Shown: positions 1 to 6,165 of the stretch, piece by piece | Layout: each line of letters opens with the position of its first letter | How positions within the stretch are numbered: position 1 is the first letter of the stretch | DNA from: Candidatus Gottesmanbacteria bacterium | GTDB lineage: Bacteria; Patescibacteriota; Microgenomatia; UBA10105; UBA927 | Assembly: GCA_016182725.1 (NCBI GenBank) | Contig: JACPFZ010000004.1 | Span: 1 to 14,716 of the forward strand | Reading direction: 5' to 3' | Length of the DNA: 14,716 bases | The notes under the pieces: model-generated | What the model saw: the letters and a program-made list of their open reading frames with translations, nothing else | What the model was told of the DNA's origin: nothing | Databases searched by the model: none | Translations under genes and position numbers: made by a program

Positions 1-2
1 GC

Positions 3-68
3 GAGCTTCTTTATGACCATGGTAAAATTGTAGGAAACCGTCAAGGAAAATGGTTAAAAAAAATTTAA
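3..68 (+). CDS. C-terminal tail of a probable dihydroorotase (partial)
   Basis: The reading frame is open from the first bases of the window and ends at TAA 66-68, giving 21 residues that finish in KIVGNRQGKWLKKI. This resembles the usual end of class I dihydroorotases (a short strand 'xLxxxGxIVGxxxGKxL'), and it lies 10 nt upstream of pyrF, where a pyrC gene would fit an operon for pyrimidine synthesis. Only the tail is visible, so none of the metal ligands can be checked; another amidohydrolase is possible. The identification rests on a short motif plus context. Confidence 0.4.
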   Translation, partial: ELLYDHGKIVGNRQGKWLKKI

Positions 69-78
69 GAAGCATAAT

Positions 79-909
79 ATGACCTTTCAGCAAAAGCTTG
101 TCGCAACGGTCGCCAAAAATAATTCTTTGCTTTGTGTGGGATTGGATAGTGATATTGAAAAGATTCCGAAACATTTATTGAAGAAACGGTATCCGCAGTT
201 TTGCTTTAATAAAGCAATTATTGATGTAACCGCAGGTCTTGTTTGCGCATATAAGCCAAACTCTGCTTTTTATGAGGCGCGGGGAGTTAATGGCATTGCC
301 GAACTGAAAATGACCTGCGACTATCTCCGCGAATCGTATCCTGATATCGTCATTATTCTCGACGCCAAACGAGGAGACATCGGGTCAACGAACGAAGAAT
401 ATGTGACGTATGTATTTGATTATTTGAGCGTTGATGCAATTACCCTGCATCCATATTTAGGAAAAGAAGCACTCAGGCCTTTTCTGGATCGAAAAGAGAA
501 GGGGTGTATTATTTTGTGCCGTACCTCAAATCCGGGAGCAGGGGAGTTTCAGGATTTGAAGCTGGATTCCGGGAATCAACATATCGAACTGTATCAACTC
601 GTTGCGGAAAATGTAGTGAATGACTGGAATTATAACGGAAATTGCGGTTTGGTGGTGGGAGCTACCTATCCGGAAGAGCTTAAAATTGTGCGACGTATTG
701 TAGGAGACTTGCCTTTGCTTATTCCCGGTATCGGCGCACAAGGGGGAGACATAAAAACAACGGTTGAGGCGGGCCGGGACAGCACTGGTGCTGGTATGAT
801 TATGAACGCATCCCGCAGTATCATTTTTGCTTCAAAAGGAGGGGATTTTGCCGAGAAAGCCAGGAAAGAATCCACTAGGTTACGTGAGTCAATTAATAGT
901 TATAGATAA
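79..909 (+). CDS. pyrF: Orotidine 5'-phosphate decarboxylase (type 2 family)
   Basis: This enzyme decarboxylates OMP to UMP, the last step of de novo UMP synthesis, in the cytoplasm. The 276-aa length fits the longer 'subfamily 2' PyrF proteins. The TIM-barrel landmarks are in order: LCVGLDSD (18-25) on the first strand, AYKPNSAF (57-64), the catalytic DAKRGDIG (95-102) with the Asp-Lys-x-x-Asp arrangement, TSNPGAG (149-155) and the phosphate-binding LLIPGIGAQGGD (213-224). No residue looks missing. There is no clear Shine-Dalgarno before ATG 79; the gene follows the upstream stop by 10 nt, so it is probably read as part of the pyr operon. A 7-bp dyad (TTATAGA/TCTATAA, 900-917) overlaps its stop codon, without a T-run. 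Confidence 0.95.
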   Translation: MTFQQKLVATVAKNNSLLCVGLDSDIEKIPKHLLKKRYPQFCFNKAIIDVTAGLVCAYKPNSAFYEARGVNGIAELKMTCDYLRESYPDIVIILDAKRGDIGSTNEEYVTYVFDYLSVDAITLHPYLGKEALRPFLDRKEKGCIILCRTSNPGAGEFQDLKLDSGNQHIELYQLVAENVVNDWNYNGNCGLVVGATYPEELKIVRRIVGDLPLLIPGIGAQGGDIKTTVEAGRDSTGAGMIMNASRSIIFASKGGDFAEKARKESTRLRESINSYR

Positions 910-925
910 TTCTATAAACGTATGG

Positions 926-958
926 TATCCTTCCTATTAATTTCCTGCCAGAAAGAGA
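926..958 (+). promoter_or_regulatory. Putative extended -10 promoter and RBS of the methyltransferase gene
   Basis: TGG-TATCCT (923-931) matches an extended -10 box (4 of 6 for the hexamer), and AGAGAG (953-958) lies 6 nt before ATG 965. Together they allow a separate start of transcription between pyrF and the methyltransferase. No -35 is clear, so this is weak. Confidence 0.3.
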
Positions 959-964
959 GTGTAT

Positions 965-2074
965 ATGCCAGCAGAACAAGATAATGGGATAAGAGGGTAT
1001 GGAAGTATAAAAGATACTGTCAGATTACGCCATGAATGGGCAGGTCTTCAATATTTTTTAGACCAACCATTTTCAGATTACAATGATGCAATGTTTGAGG
1101 CATCAGATATAGCTACGCGTTTTAAGAAGATTCGTGAACACCTTCCTGAAACTCACCCTGATTTAGGAGAAAGAGCAGAGCATGTTTTACATGCCGTACA
1201 TAAATTGGTTCATATGAGACAAAAAATTCAGGGTTTTCCTCATGTTCCCCGTCAGGATGCGGACCTTATACAATCATGGGTTGATACCACCATAAAAGGA
1301 GAAGAGCTACCGGTATTGGCAGAGGCGATGTTCCCCGAGTGGGCTTCTCGTCTTGATGAGGCAAAAGATATTCCTCATATTACACAGGCAAACCTTTGGA
1401 TTGCACAGAAAGTAGGAGAGTATTTGAGTGAAAATGGATTAAGGTATACTTTTACTGTCGATGCAGGTGCGGGAACAGGAAAAACCATTCGTGCTTTACG
1501 GAGTGAGTTCCGCGAGAGAGGTATCACCGGAAAAATTATTGGGGTTGAAATAGCACATGATCTAGCAGAGAGAGCAAAGCGGAATCTTAAAAGAGGAGCA
1601 GTACAACAGGCCGGTATCCGTGAGACAAATATTATCGATTTCTTAGAAAGTAATTTAGAAGTACCTGATCATTCACTCGATGTCTTTACGATGGTGTATG
1701 CAATTCACCATGTATCAGGTGTTGACCAGGAGCGGTTACTGAAGTTAGTATACCGAAAATTAAAGCCGGGTGGAGTTATTGCAGTTGCTGATCCAACCGG
1801 AAGATCTAATTTTAACTTAACGAACCTCCTCATCAATGAACCGGAAGCGGTGTTTGCGGCATTTAATAAGCATGCACGAGCCGCAAAGGAAAAAATCAGA
1901 GGCGCAGGTTTTTCGATTGATGAAGGTTGGCGAAAAATAGGGGACAACGCAATCGGTCAACCGGCACACACCGTTGATATGCCACCGGGAACTCCTCTTA
2001 AGAGTCGAGAAGTTGGTGACACCCTCTATCAGGGCTTACTCGGTTATGGAATCTTTGCAATAAAACCTAAATAA
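965..2074 (+). CDS. Class I SAM-dependent methyltransferase, substrate unknown
   Basis: The C-terminal part carries a Rossmann methyltransferase fold. Motif I is VDAGAGTGKT, the acidic end of strand 2 is IIGVEIA, strand 4 lies in LDVFTMVYAIHHV, and a post-IV LKPGGVIAVADP follows, all typical of the Methyltransf_11/25 group. About 150 N-terminal residues, rich in charged helices, match nothing I recognise and may select the substrate. I place the start at ATG 965 (369 aa), because AGAGAG ends 6 nt before it; GTG 959 in the same frame would add two residues. The gene sits between pyrF and pyrE, only 30 nt before the latter, yet has no known part in pyrimidine synthesis, so it is probably an operon passenger. 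No signal peptide or membrane segment is seen. Confidence 0.75.
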   Translation: MPAEQDNGIRGYGSIKDTVRLRHEWAGLQYFLDQPFSDYNDAMFEASDIATRFKKIREHLPETHPDLGERAEHVLHAVHKLVHMRQKIQGFPHVPRQDADLIQSWVDTTIKGEELPVLAEAMFPEWASRLDEAKDIPHITQANLWIAQKVGEYLSENGLRYTFTVDAGAGTGKTIRALRSEFRERGITGKIIGVEIAHDLAERAKRNLKRGAVQQAGIRETNIIDFLESNLEVPDHSLDVFTMVYAIHHVSGVDQERLLKLVYRKLKPGGVIAVADPTGRSNFNLTNLLINEPEAVFAAFNKHARAAKEKIRGAGFSIDEGWRKIGDNAIGQPAHTVDMPPGTPLKSREVGDTLYQGLLGYGIFAIKPK

Positions 2075-2093
2075 CTTAAACATACTTTACTAT

Positions 2094-2100
2094 AAGGAGG
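2094..2100 (+). promoter_or_regulatory. Strong Shine-Dalgarno fixing the GTG start of pyrE
   Basis: AAGGAGG lies 4 nt before GTG 2105. It decides the start of pyrE and shows that this genome uses SD-led initiation for some genes alongside leaderless ones. Confidence 0.75.
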
Positions 2101-2104
2101 ATCT

Positions 2105-2728
2105 GTGAACGATATTATTTCTATTCTTAAAAGCGTCGGAGCGGTGTTGACTGATGATCATTTTGTGTATACTTCGGGCAAACACGGGAGCGTGTATATC
2201 AATAAAGATGCACTCTACCCTCATACGAAAGAAACCTCGAGGGTTGGGAAAATGTTTGCGGAAAAGTTTAAACATAAGGCTGTTGACGTGGTGGCAGCAC
2301 CGGCCTTGGGCGGGATTATTTTATCTCAATGGGTCGCCTATCACCTGTCAAAGCTAAAAGGCAAGGAAGTTTTGGGTGTGTACACGGAAAAAACGCCGGA
2401 TAAAAATCAAGTGTTCACTCGCGGGTATGACAAGCTGGTCAAGGGGAAAAATGTCTTGGTGATTGAAGATCTTACCACCACAGGGGGATCCGTATTAAAA
2501 GTGGTGAATTCTGTCAAAGCTGCAGGGGGGAAAGTGGTTGCAGTAAGTGTGATGGTAAATCGAAATCCTGACCAGGTCAATGCTGCCATGATGGGCGCGC
2601 CGTTTTCTGCGCTTGGAATTCTTAAAGCGGAAGCGTTCGATGAAAATGTTTGTCCGCTTTGTAAAAAAGGCATTCCGATCAATACAAAGGTCGGCCATGG
2701 CAAGAAATATTTAGAAGCAAAGAAATAG
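2105..2728 (+). CDS. pyrE: Orotate phosphoribosyltransferase
   Basis: PyrE joins orotate to PRPP to give OMP, the substrate of PyrF encoded two genes upstream. At 207 aa it has a normal length. Visible marks are the N-terminal hood segment YTSGKHGSVYINKDAL (22-37), which contacts the orotate and PRPP sites, AAPALGGIIL (64-73), and the type I PRPP-binding motif VLVIEDLTTTGGS (117-129) with its acidic pair. The C-terminal end carries Cys-Pro-Leu-Cys followed by KKGIPINTKVGHG, a tail seen in many orotate PRTases of the archaeal-like group. The start is GTG 2105. The next PRTase gene begins 16 nt after its stop but has its own promoter. Confidence 0.93.
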   Translation: MNDIISILKSVGAVLTDDHFVYTSGKHGSVYINKDALYPHTKETSRVGKMFAEKFKHKAVDVVAAPALGGIILSQWVAYHLSKLKGKEVLGVYTEKTPDKNQVFTRGYDKLVKGKNVLVIEDLTTTGGSVLKVVNSVKAAGGKVVAVSVMVNRNPDQVNAAMMGAPFSALGILKAEAFDENVCPLCKKGIPINTKVGHGKKYLEAKK

Positions 2729-2729
2729 T

Positions 2730-2738
2730 TGCTATACT
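2730..2738 (+). promoter_or_regulatory. Extended -10 promoter giving a leaderless PRTase transcript
   Basis: TGC-TATACT is a full extended -10 box, and only 6 nt separate it from GTG 2745, so transcription would begin on or next to the start codon. The GAGGA that abuts the GTG is too close to serve as a Shine-Dalgarno. Confidence 0.6.
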
Positions 2739-2744
2739 TGAGGA

Positions 2745-3305
2745 GTGAAAACGTATACCTTGACCATTTGCGGACTGACCCGCAAGCTTCCACTCGTCCA
2801 TATCAGTAAAAAAACACTCCTTGCCAACTTTACGTTTTTGGGTGATATCGAATTGGTGGACTGTCTGGCGGATACGCTCGCTGGTAAACTTAAAAAAAGC
2901 AGGGTTGAGTATCTCGTTTGTCCCCATGTTAAGGTAGTTCCGCTCGTTCATGGGGTTGCCAAACGGTTGGGGCACAAACGCTTTATTGTGTGCCGGAAAA
3001 GCGTCAAGCCATACATGAATTCACCGGTTATTTTGAAACCGCTCCCCCATTTTCCGAAGCATGTGCAACCGATGGTGATCAACGGTTCGGATGCCGAACT
3101 TCTGAAAAGAAAAAAAGTGGTAATCATTGATGACGTGGTTTCTACCGGTATCACCATGCGCATGACGCAAAAACTTATGGGAACTATTGGAGCAACAGTT
3201 TTGAAATGTATCGCCGTTATCCGACAAGGGGATACACCGCTTGGAAACATAGAAAATCTCACCTATCTTCATCACCTTCCTATTTTTTCTATTGATTCCA
3301 TTTGA
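2745..3305 (+). CDS. Adenine/xanthine-type purine phosphoribosyltransferase
   Basis: A type I PRTase of 186 aa. The PRPP loop is KVVIIDDVVSTGIT (124-137). The segment HVKVVPLVHGVAKRLG (61-76) and the R-K-S-x-K-P-Y-M string at 84-91 are laid out as in adenine and xanthine PRTases, and the N-terminal CGLTRKLPLVHIS (9-21) is typical of the APRT-like group found outside the classical Apt branch. It should convert a purine base plus PRPP into the nucleoside monophosphate, a salvage step. Which base cannot be read from the sequence, so no symbol is given. The start is GTG 2745, deduced from the -10 box 6 nt upstream. It closes the host pyr block; a promoter and a terminator follow it. Confidence 0.8.
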   Translation: MKTYTLTICGLTRKLPLVHISKKTLLANFTFLGDIELVDCLADTLAGKLKKSRVEYLVCPHVKVVPLVHGVAKRLGHKRFIVCRKSVKPYMNSPVILKPLPHFPKHVQPMVINGSDAELLKRKKVVIIDDVVSTGITMRMTQKLMGTIGATVLKCIAVIRQGDTPLGNIENLTYLHHLPIFSIDSI

Positions 3306-3310
3306 TCCAG

Positions 3311-3339
3311 TTGACAACTCATAGTAGGTAGGGTAGTGT
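3311..3339 (+). promoter_or_regulatory. Sigma70-like promoter downstream of the PRTase gene
   Basis: A perfect TTGACA (3311-3316) is separated by 17 nt from TAGTGT (3334-3339, 4 of 6 matches to TATAAT). The expected start is near 3346. The only downstream items before the terminator at 3436-3460 are a GNRA-capped hairpin and a 33-codon ORF. Confidence 0.45.
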
Positions 3340-3435
3340 ACGCCTACAGCGTAATAACCTTGGTATCCCGGGGTCATGATATGAAGAAGGATACACGAGA
3401 GAGAAATCTCTTTATTATTATTTTTCTATTTGTTG

Positions 3436-3460
3436 CCCGCATTTTTGCGGGATTTTTTGT
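3436..3460 (+). terminator. Rho-independent terminator
   Basis: CCCGCA-TTTT-TGCGGG forms a 6-bp GC-rich stem (3436-3451), followed by A and six T (3453-3458). It would end transcripts from the PRTase gene or from the promoter at 3311, and so separates the host pyr block from the ABC operon. Confidence 0.75.
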
Positions 3461-3530
3461 TCTGTTTGACGGTGGAACGTAATCGCTAGGTTCCATATTG
3501 CGGAATGACGCGGTTGGTTTCACCTGATAG

Positions 3531-3550
3531 CACCTTGACATAGTGAAAGC
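3531..3550 (+). repeat. Left inverted repeat of the operon block
   Basis: CACCTTGACATAGTGAAAGC pairs as an inverted repeat with 8049-8066. It contains a TTGACA (3535-3540) that could act as a -35 for the operon, but the -10 region about 17-18 nt further on is poor. Confidence 0.55.
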
Positions 3551-3557
3551 AAAAAAC

Positions 3558-3614
3558 GTAGACAGCGGCACTGTGGGCATGTTTTCTCCTCGTGCTCACG
3601 TTGCTGCTGTCTAC
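3558..3614 (+). ncRNA. 57-nt near-perfect RNA hairpin in the operon leader
   Basis: Bases 3558-3581 pair with 3591-3614 around a 9-nt loop: 19 Watson-Crick pairs, four G-U pairs and one C-U mismatch. All four wobble positions are G-U in the + strand transcript and would be A-C mismatches in the opposite RNA, which points to a structure that works as + strand RNA. No T-run follows, so it is not an ordinary terminator. It lies 107 nt upstream of the binding-protein start, so a leader or attenuator role is possible. Confidence 0.55.
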
Positions 3615-3706
3615 TTGTTCCGATCCCAGCGAGTGGAAATTTATGCAGAAGAAGGAGGAAAAACGTGTTGCATTGTGTTTAGGGATCGCTAGTTGTCCTA
3701 GTGACA

Positions 3707-3715
3707 AAGGAGAGG
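3707..3715 (+). promoter_or_regulatory. Shine-Dalgarno fixing the start of the binding protein
   Basis: AAGGAGAGG ends 5 nt before ATG 3721. Translation from there begins directly with a signal peptide, which settles the start against the longer frame from GTG 3592. Confidence 0.75.
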
Positions 3716-3720
3716 TTCCA

Positions 3721-4740
3721 ATGGTTTCGCAGAAACGTTTCATGGTGCTGATCGCGATAGCGCTTCTCATCGGTGCTGTCGGATCAGTGGTTGCACAGGG
3801 GCAGTTGACGTATGAAGCTGCCTTAGCGTGCGTGAAAGCGCACTTGCCGGCCGAAAGCTACTCGACCAACCAGTACTTGCCATTCGAAGAGCTGACTAAA
3901 CCAACTCACGGCGGGTTCACGAAAAATCACCAGATTCGCCTAGGGTTTCCATGGGTGAGCAATGATGAAGAAACGCAGTTCTACATCGCCCAGGAACTGG
4001 GGTACTTTGCCGAAGAAGGCTTGGAGGTCGAGTTTGTATCGGGTGGCCCAGGGAAGGACCACGTGCAGTCATTGGGTGGCGGGGCTGTGGATATTGCAGT
4101 TGCGGCAGGCGGAGAGTCAATCCTGTTTGCACGCACGTCGCCCACGCCCATCATGGTGACGGCCGTCGGGACGCTTCTGAAAGACGCGCCGCTCGCGTAC
4201 ATCACCCTCTATGTCAACATGATTCTGGACAAAGCAGGTATCGCTCGTGATGCGGTGACGATCATCGATGCCGACTTCACCCCGGCGGTCATCCTGACTG
4301 GCCGCGCTGACTTTTATTCCGGCTGGATCATGAATCAGCCGCGAATGCTCGAGGAAGAAACCCTCGAGCATTCCAGCTACAAGTGGAATGCCCTGATGTT
4401 CCATCAGTGGGCATTCAGCGAGCCGTCGGATACGATCGTAGTTCTCGATGAGATGTTGGCGACTGCTGAAGGACGCGATATAGTACGCCGCTTCCTGCGG
4501 GCAACCTACCGCGGAACGCAGTACTTGCTTGACCATCCGGAGGAGTCTGCCGAGATCGCCGTTGAGTACAGCACGGATGTGCCAATCACCTATGAGCAAG
4601 CATTGTCGCGTTTTGAGAAGCAGGAACCGCTTATCGTCGGCTCGGACGAACTCGGTCTGTTGGCGATGAGCGATGACCAATGGGATAACGTCGCCGCAAT
4701 GCTCGTTCAGTACGGCCAGCTCAAGCTGGATTGCAGCTAG
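3721..4740 (+). CDS. NMT1/THI5-like ABC transporter substrate-binding protein
   Basis: A secreted solute-binding protein of 339 aa. Residues 1-25 form a Sec signal peptide (KR, then a hydrophobic stretch) with likely cleavage after VVA; there is no lipobox. The mature part has the NMT1/SsuA-like layout: IRLGFPWVSNDEETQFYIAQ (72-91), a first-lobe GYFAEEGLEVEFV (94-106), DIAVAAGGE (124-132), then TGRADFYSGWIMNQPR (193-208) in the second lobe and FLRATYRGTQYLLDHPEE (258-275). This family binds HMP or pyrimidine-type thiamine precursors, riboflavin, taurine, sulfonates or nitrate; the ligand here is unknown. After LAYITL (158-163) the protein jumps straight to YVNMILDKAG, where relatives normally have roughly 25 more residues, so an in-frame deletion is suspected. 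ATPase and permease genes follow. Confidence 0.82.
   Translation: MVSQKRFMVLIAIALLIGAVGSVVAQGQLTYEAALACVKAHLPAESYSTNQYLPFEELTKPTHGGFTKNHQIRLGFPWVSNDEETQFYIAQELGYFAEEGLEVEFVSGGPGKDHVQSLGGGAVDIAVAAGGESILFARTSPTPIMVTAVGTLLKDAPLAYITLYVNMILDKAGIARDAVTIIDADFTPAVILTGRADFYSGWIMNQPRMLEEETLEHSSYKWNALMFHQWAFSEPSDTIVVLDEMLATAEGRDIVRRFLRATYRGTQYLLDHPEESAEIAVEYSTDVPITYEQALSRFEKQEPLIVGSDELGLLAMSDDQWDNVAAMLVQYGQLKLDCS
4343..4373. repeat. 11-bp perfect inverted repeat inside the binding-protein gene
   Basis: GAATGCTCGAG (4343-4353) and CTCGAGCATTC (4363-4373) flank a 9-nt loop, within codons for RMLEEETLEHSS. Such a dyad in coding DNA is unusual and could mark a small insertion or a template-switch mutation. 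Confidence 0.75.
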
Positions 4741-4755
4741 CAAAAGGAGGGAGTC

Positions 4756-5397
4756 ATGAATCGGGCCGCTCTCACGCTTACAAGCGTGACGAAGCGGTTT
4801 GGGAGTGGGCCGTGCAGTACGTTAGCGCTGGATCGTGTCACCCTTGACGTTGTCAAAGGAGAATTTGTCTCACTCATCGGCCCTTCTGGCTGTGGGAAGA
4901 CGACTATCCTTCGCATCGTTGGGGGTCTCACGGACCAAACGTTGGGTGAGGTGACTATTTTTGGTGAGTCGCCTCACCAGTTACAAATCCGTCATGAAAT
5001 TGGCGTAGCGTTTCAACGGTCTGCATTAGAACCGTCCCGAACCGCGCTCAAGAACGTCGAACTGACGCTGGAAGTAACCGAACCACGCAACCGTGATCGA
5101 TCAAAAGCACAAGAACTTCTTGTTGCTTTTGGTTTAGAGGACGCACTGCATAAATATCCTCATGAACTATCAGGAGGCATGCAGCAGCGAGTTAATATCG
5201 CGGCGGCGCTCGTCCATAACCCATCAGTTCTTCTTCTTGACGAGCCATTTGGAGCGTTGGATCTTCTGACTCGCGACATGATGGCGGAGTGGCTCGGTAG
5301 TGTGCTTTTAGCTACTCCAAAAACAGCGCTCTTTGTGACGCATAGCGATGAAAGCGTTTTTGCGTACGGTCAAGGAAGTTCGCGAAGCGCTCTATGA
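4756..5397 (+). CDS. ABC transporter ATPase (SsuB/TauB-like), C-terminally truncated
   Basis: The energising subunit of the importer, 213 aa. Visible are Walker A GPSGCGKT (42-49), a Q-loop at VAFQRS, the signature LSGGMQQ (138-144), Walker B VLLLDEPFGALD (158-169) and the switch histidine in VTHS (194-197). It should then run about 40-50 residues further, as its relatives of about 250 aa do. Instead it reads DESVFAYGQGSSRSAL and stops. The +1 frame over the same bases gives AFLRTVKEVREALYDVVNGG, a credible native C-terminus ending in TGA 5420-5422, which would overlap the permease ATG as ATGA. A frame-changing deletion near 5345-5360 is therefore likely. AAGGAGG lies 5 nt before the start. 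The catalytic core is intact. Confidence 0.85.
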   Translation: MNRAALTLTSVTKRFGSGPCSTLALDRVTLDVVKGEFVSLIGPSGCGKTTILRIVGGLTDQTLGEVTIFGESPHQLQIRHEIGVAFQRSALEPSRTALKNVELTLEVTEPRNRDRSKAQELLVAFGLEDALHKYPHELSGGMQQRVNIAAALVHNPSVLLLDEPFGALDLLTRDMMAEWLGSVLLATPKTALFVTHSDESVFAYGQGSSRSAL

Positions 5398-5418
5398 CGT
5401 AGTCAACGGAGGTAAACC

Positions 5419-6165
5419 ATGAAGTGGTCATATCTCACAACAATTGGGATACTCATTGGGCTGTGGCTATTCACCGTGGTTATAAAGGTTCAACCCTTTT
5501 TGGTGCCACCGCCGAATCTTGTAGTGTCGGTGCTGTGGGTAGAACGGGAGGTATTTCTGCAACATGGCATAAGGACAGTTTCGATTGGCCTTGTTGGATA
5601 CCTCGTTGCCAATGGGTTAGGGATAGCACTTGCAATTGCGTTCTACTACGTGCCGTGGCTGGAAGCGTTTGTGAACCCGTGGATTGTATTCATCACCCGC
5701 ATACCATTCATCGTCTTTTCGTCGATCTTTGTGGTGGTGTTTCGAACTACGGTAGTACCCCAAATCATCATTGTCGTATTGGTGACGATTTTTACCATCG
5801 TTGCCAATGTCAGTGAAGGATTGCGATCGGCCGATCCGGTTCTTTTGGATCGGATGAAAGTGCTCCACGCTTCTCGACTGCAAGTATTCCGCAAGGTTCT
5901 GTGGGCTGCGGCAAAACCGTACTTTATAGCGGCCCAGCTCATTGCATTTACCGGCATGGTGATTGCCATGATCGTTGCAGAATATCAATACGGCAGTGAA
6001 GGCTTGGGGTTTCTTCTCCTTCGGGGTCAGCAACAGTACCGCATGGATAAACTCTATGCCGTTGCGATCATTGTAAGCGGACTAAGTGTCGGGATTTATA
6101 TCCTGATCAAAGCCTATCAATCGTACGAGCTCAAGAAACGGAGGATAGTTACCCGTGGACAGTAA
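5419..6165 (+). CDS. ABC transporter permease (SsuC/TauC-like, BPD_transp_1)
   Basis: An inner-membrane permease of 248 aa with about six hydrophobic segments. The cytoplasmic EAA-type loop is recognisable at 133-168 (EGLRSADPVLLDRMKVL, then ASRLQVFRKVLWAAAKPY), the surface that contacts the ATPase. The PFLVPPPNLV near the N-terminus and the C-terminal EYQYGSEGLGFLLL are also standard for the taurine/nitrate/sulfonate permease group. GGAGG lies 6 nt before ATG 5419. The gene would overlap the native stop of the ATPase gene by ATGA, and its own stop overlaps the next start. Unlike its two partner genes it shows no obvious deletion. Confidence 0.88.
   Translation: MKWSYLTTIGILIGLWLFTVVIKVQPFLVPPPNLVVSVLWVEREVFLQHGIRTVSIGLVGYLVANGLGIALAIAFYYVPWLEAFVNPWIVFITRIPFIVFSSIFVVVFRTTVVPQIIIVVLVTIFTIVANVSEGLRSADPVLLDRMKVLHASRLQVFRKVLWAAAKPYFIAAQLIAFTGMVIAMIVAEYQYGSEGLGFLLLRGQQQYRMDKLYAVAIIVSGLSVGIYILIKAYQSYELKKRRIVTRGQ

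Larger units (their letters stand above)
3306..3720 (+). other. 415-bp gap between PRTase gene and ABC operon
   Basis: No confident gene lies here. In order it holds a promoter (3311-3339); a small hairpin AGAGA-GAAA-TCTCT (3398-3411); an ORF of 33 codons (ATG 3381 to TAA 3480-3482) with a hydrophobic core, partly encoded by the terminator hairpin and so doubtful; a terminator (3436-3460); the left inverted repeat (3531-3550); a 57-nt hairpin (3558-3614); a 5-bp dyad TTGTC/GACAA (3693-3707); and the RBS of the binding protein. An in-frame extension of the binding protein back to GTG 3592 would start inside the hairpin and would place 43 unrelated residues before a clear signal peptide, so I do not accept it. 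Confidence 0.6.

Noticed and set aside
959..964. GTG 959 as the methyltransferase start
   Set aside because: It overlaps the AGAGAG ribosome-binding site; ATG 965 has correct spacing.
3518..3550. TPP riboswitch suggested by ACCTGAT (3522-3528) ahead of an NMT1/THI5-type operon
   Set aside because: The CTGAGA element and the rest of the conserved THI-box helices are absent; a single 7-mer is not enough.
3592..3720. In-frame N-terminal extension of the binding protein from GTG 3592
   Set aside because: It starts inside the 57-nt hairpin and puts 43 residues before an obvious signal peptide whose ATG 3721 has a strong AAGGAGAGG.
4117..4743. 208-aa - strand ORF opposite the binding-protein gene
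   Set aside because: It is the mirror of a well-supported gene, with no domain, RBS or promoter of its own.
5424..5816. 130-aa + strand ORF inside the permease gene
   Set aside because: Composition is unlike a real protein (Cys/His/Trp scattered) and it lies wholly within the permease frame.
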